This document shows, in pieces, positions 6,250 through 7,831 of a DNA stretch of 7,831 nucleotides. Positions within the stretch are counted from its first letter, which is position 1. The number at the start of each line of letters is the position of its first letter. The DNA is taken from NCBI GenBank assembly GCA_964440285.1, contig CAYTRV010000104.1, positions 1 to 7,831 of the forward strand, given 5' to 3'. Origin of the DNA: CALMEC01 sp964440285. GTDB lineage: Bacteria; Actinomycetota; Thermoleophilia; Miltoncostaeales; Miltoncostaeaceae. A program made the translations under genes and the position numbers. Below the pieces are notes generated by a model. It did no database searches. It saw only the letters and a list, made by a program, of their open reading frames with translations, and was not told the origin of the DNA.

Positions 6250-7005
6250 TCACTTGTACTTCGTTCCGAGGCCCTCCAGGAAGGTGGCGAGATTCGTGTA
6301 CTCCTCGTCGGTGAAGCCGGCGAACGCGGGCATGCTGGAGCCCGGTGTCTGCGACTGCGGGTCCTTGAGGTGGGCGATCTGCCATTCGATGCCCCTGCCC
6401 TTCGATCCCTCGTCGGTCAGGTTCGGGCCCGGACCGGCGGCCCCGGCCCCCCCGACGGCATGGCAACTCAGGCACCCGTTCCCCCGGAACAGCTCCTCCC
6501 CTGCGACCGCCGCAGTATCGCTCGCCGGGATCGTGACGACCGGGGCCTCGCCGCCACCCTCGGGGGTGGTCGCGCCCTTGTACGTCATGAACCCGAGGAA
6601 CGCGATGACGGCGACGCCGACCATGATCGACATCGGCCGCTTCTGGATGCGCCGCTCCGGGCCCCGGTCGATGAACGGCCAGAGGATCAGCAGGCCGAGC
6701 AGGACGTTCGGGACGATGAACGTCGCCATGATGGCCGGCCGCAGCGCGTCCTGGTTCTTGAAGATCTTCAGCAGCTCGAAGAGGAAGAAGAAGTACCACT
6801 CGGGCCGCGGGACGTAGTCCACGGTCGTCGGGTCGATCTCCGGCCCGATCTCCGCCTTGGCCCAGATCGAGAGCGCGATGATGATCGCGATGACGATCGT
6901 CGCGACGATGAGGTCCTTGTAGACGGCGTAGGGGAAGAACGGCTTGCCGTCGGCCTTCGCCGCCGCGTAGTCGCGCTGGTAGGCGTCCTTCTGGGCTCGG
7001 TTCAC
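6250..7005 (-). CDS. qcrC: Menaquinol:cytochrome c reductase subunit: cytochrome b C-terminal half fused to cytochrome c
   Basis: This 251-residue membrane protein combines a subunit IV-like half of cytochrome b with a C-terminal c-type heme domain, the architecture of Bacillus QcrC. Three hydrophobic segments lie at about 32-50, 93-111 and 126-140. Between the first two is RPEWYFFFLFELLKIF, which holds the conserved PEWY motif (68-71) of the quinol-oxidising Qo site. FIDRGPERRIQKRP (111-124) also matches the Bacillus-type subunit. A flexible Gly/Pro/Ala linker leads to the heme-binding CLSCH (Cys178, Cys181, His182). Met225 in SSMPAF is the likely second iron ligand. Three membrane passes place the heme domain outside the membrane, where it can accept electrons from the Rieske centre. 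The start is GTG at 7005, overlapping the upstream stop as GTGA, with GGAG 8 nt before it. The short cytochrome domain has no separate signal peptide, as expected for this fusion. Confidence 0.93.
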   Translation of the reverse strand: MNRAQKDAYQRDYAAAKADGKPFFPYAVYKDLIVATIVIAIIIALSIWAKAEIGPEIDPTTVDYVPRPEWYFFFLFELLKIFKNQDALRPAIMATFIVPNVLLGLLILWPFIDRGPERRIQKRPMSIMVGVAVIAFLGFMTYKGATTPEGGGEAPVVTIPASDTAAVAGEELFRGNGCLSCHAVGGAGAAGPGPNLTDEGSKGRGIEWQIAHLKDPQSQTPGSSMPAFAGFTDEEYTNLATFLEGLGTKYK

Positions 7006-7831
7006 GCTTCGGTCTCCACGCGCGCGGGGTCGGGGACGGGCTCGCCGGCGGGGACCGGGGTGCGCCCGTAGGGGATTCGCTCACGCGCGGCGCGCCGCCG
7101 CTCGTCCTCCTCGGCCCGCTCGACCGCGAGGCGCCGCTTCGACCACGGCGGCTCGGCGATCCCGAGCTTCGAGACCAGGAAGAGGTGGATCGCGATGAAG
7201 GTCGCCATCCCGCCGGGTATCAAGAGCATATGGATGGAGTAGAAGCGCGAGAGGGTATCCGGCCCGAACTCGGGGCCGGCCCGTAGGACCTCGCCGATGT
7301 AGGGCCCGAGGATCGGCGCCTGCGACGTGATGTTCACGGCGACCACGGTGGCCCAGTAGGCCTTCTGGTCCCACACCAGCAGGTACCCGGTGAGGCCCAT
7401 CATCATCGTCATGAACAACAGGAGCGCGCCGGTGATCCAGGTCAGCTCGCGCGGGTACTTGTAGGCCCCCCAAATGAAGACGCGGCCCATGTGGAGGAAC
7501 ACGATGACGATCATCACGCTGGCGCCCCACTTGTGCATGCCGCGCACGAGCCAGCCCCACGTCACGTCGTTGGTGATGTGGGCGATGCTGTCGTAGGCGA
7601 CGGTGGGGTCCGGCGTGTAGTACATGGCCAGGACGATCCCGGTGATCGCCTGCAGGCCGAACACGACCATCGCCGCGAAGCCGAGCGTCTGGAACCAGCT
7701 GGTCCCCCGCGGGACGTTGCGGAACAGGAACCACTTCGCGCCGGTGGTGACGCCGGTGCGCTCGTCGACGTAGTCGACGACGTCCATTCCGACCTGCACG
7801 GCCGGGTTCTTCGGGCCGATGTCCTTGGCCG
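7002..7831 (-). CDS. qcrB: Menaquinol:cytochrome c reductase, cytochrome b N-terminal half (5' end possibly off window)
   Basis: This is a cytochrome b6-like subunit with four transmembrane helices and two b hemes. Numbering from the GTG at 7799, the heme ligands are His89 and His103 on one helix and His190 and His205 on another. The second pair is 15 apart, as in b6 and Bacillus QcrB, not 14 as in mitochondrial-type cytochrome b. RGMHKWGASVMIVIVFLHM, GAYKYPRELTWITG and GLTGYLLVWDQKAYWA match the family. After helix four comes a charged Glu/Arg tail of about 45 residues. The frame stays open to the window edge, so the true start is uncertain. The ATG at 7787 (MDVVDYVDERTG) aligns best with the Bacillus start; the GTG at 7799 or a start beyond the edge is possible. 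The Cys that binds the extra heme in b6 is a Thr here. A Rieske gene would be expected upstream. Confidence 0.93.
   Translation of the reverse strand, partial: AKDIGPKNPAVQVGMDVVDYVDERTGVTTGAKWFLFRNVPRGTSWFQTLGFAAMVVFGLQAITGIVLAMYYTPDPTVAYDSIAHITNDVTWGWLVRGMHKWGASVMIVIVFLHMGRVFIWGAYKYPRELTWITGALLLFMTMMMGLTGYLLVWDQKAYWATVVAVNITSQAPILGPYIGEVLRAGPEFGPDTLSRFYSIHMLLIPGGMATFIAIHLFLVSKLGIAEPPWSKRRLAVERAEEDERRRAARERIPYGRTPVPAGEPVPDPARVETEA

Noticed and set aside
6187..7071. Plus-strand 294-codon open frame antisense to the qcrC-type gene
   Set aside because: Its Asp/Arg-rich composition mirrors the opposite-strand gene, and no motif or ribosome binding site supports it.
1..7831. CRISPR array, tRNA, insertion sequence or phage genes
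   Set aside because: I saw no direct-repeat arrays, cloverleaf-like segments, transposase motifs or terminal inverted repeats.

Overview
The window is very GC-rich, and its main feature is a dense run of genes on the minus strand. That run joins a menaquinol:cytochrome c reductase (split cytochrome b plus a cytochrome b/c fusion subunit) to menaquinone biosynthesis by the futalosine route. The futalosine enzymes, the split cytochrome b, the heavy use of GTG starts and 4-nt stop/start overlaps suggest a high-GC actinobacterium. My best guess is class Thermoleophilia or a relative. This is an inference from gene content, because the window holds no rRNA or other marker.

Layout. Positions 1-414 (minus) hold a decayed NarL/LuxR-type response regulator; its recognisable pieces lie in different frames and its 3' end is cut by the window edge. 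Positions 517-945 (plus) encode a small uncharacterised zinc-ribbon protein, followed by a strong intrinsic-terminator-like hairpin at 972-1005. Positions 1063-1386 (plus) encode a single-domain rhodanese that converges on the minus-strand operon with only 17 nt between stop codons.

The minus-strand run reads from the right edge leftward: cytochrome b N-terminal half (qcrB, open at the window edge), cytochrome b C-terminal half fused to cytochrome c (qcrC type), a 73-nt gap with a GC hairpin, ubiX (flavin prenyltransferase), ubiE/menG (menaquinone methyltransferase), a long-chain polyprenyl diphosphate synthase, an unusual 179-residue protein, mqnA (chorismate dehydratase) and mqnC (cyclic dehypoxanthinyl futalosine synthase). 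Four junctions are 4-nt ATGA/GTGA overlaps, so much of the run is probably translationally coupled.

Together the genes supply parts of menaquinone synthesis: head-group entry (MqnA), naphthoquinone ring closure (MqnC), the prenyl tail (polyprenyl synthase), the prenyl-FMN cofactor for the decarboxylation step (UbiX) and final methylation (UbiE/MenG). The cytochrome subunits use the finished quinol. MqnB, MqnD, a full-length MqnE, the MqnP-like prenyltransferase and the UbiD-like decarboxylase are not in the window.

The most interesting object is the 179-residue protein at 3333-3872. By eye it matches the N-terminal edge and the C-terminal third of MqnE/MqnC-type radical SAM enzymes, but the iron-sulfur/SAM core between them is missing. 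Its frame is intact and it overlaps both neighbours by 4 nt, so it looks like a maintained, radical-SAM-less derivative of aminofutalosine synthase placed directly before mqnA.
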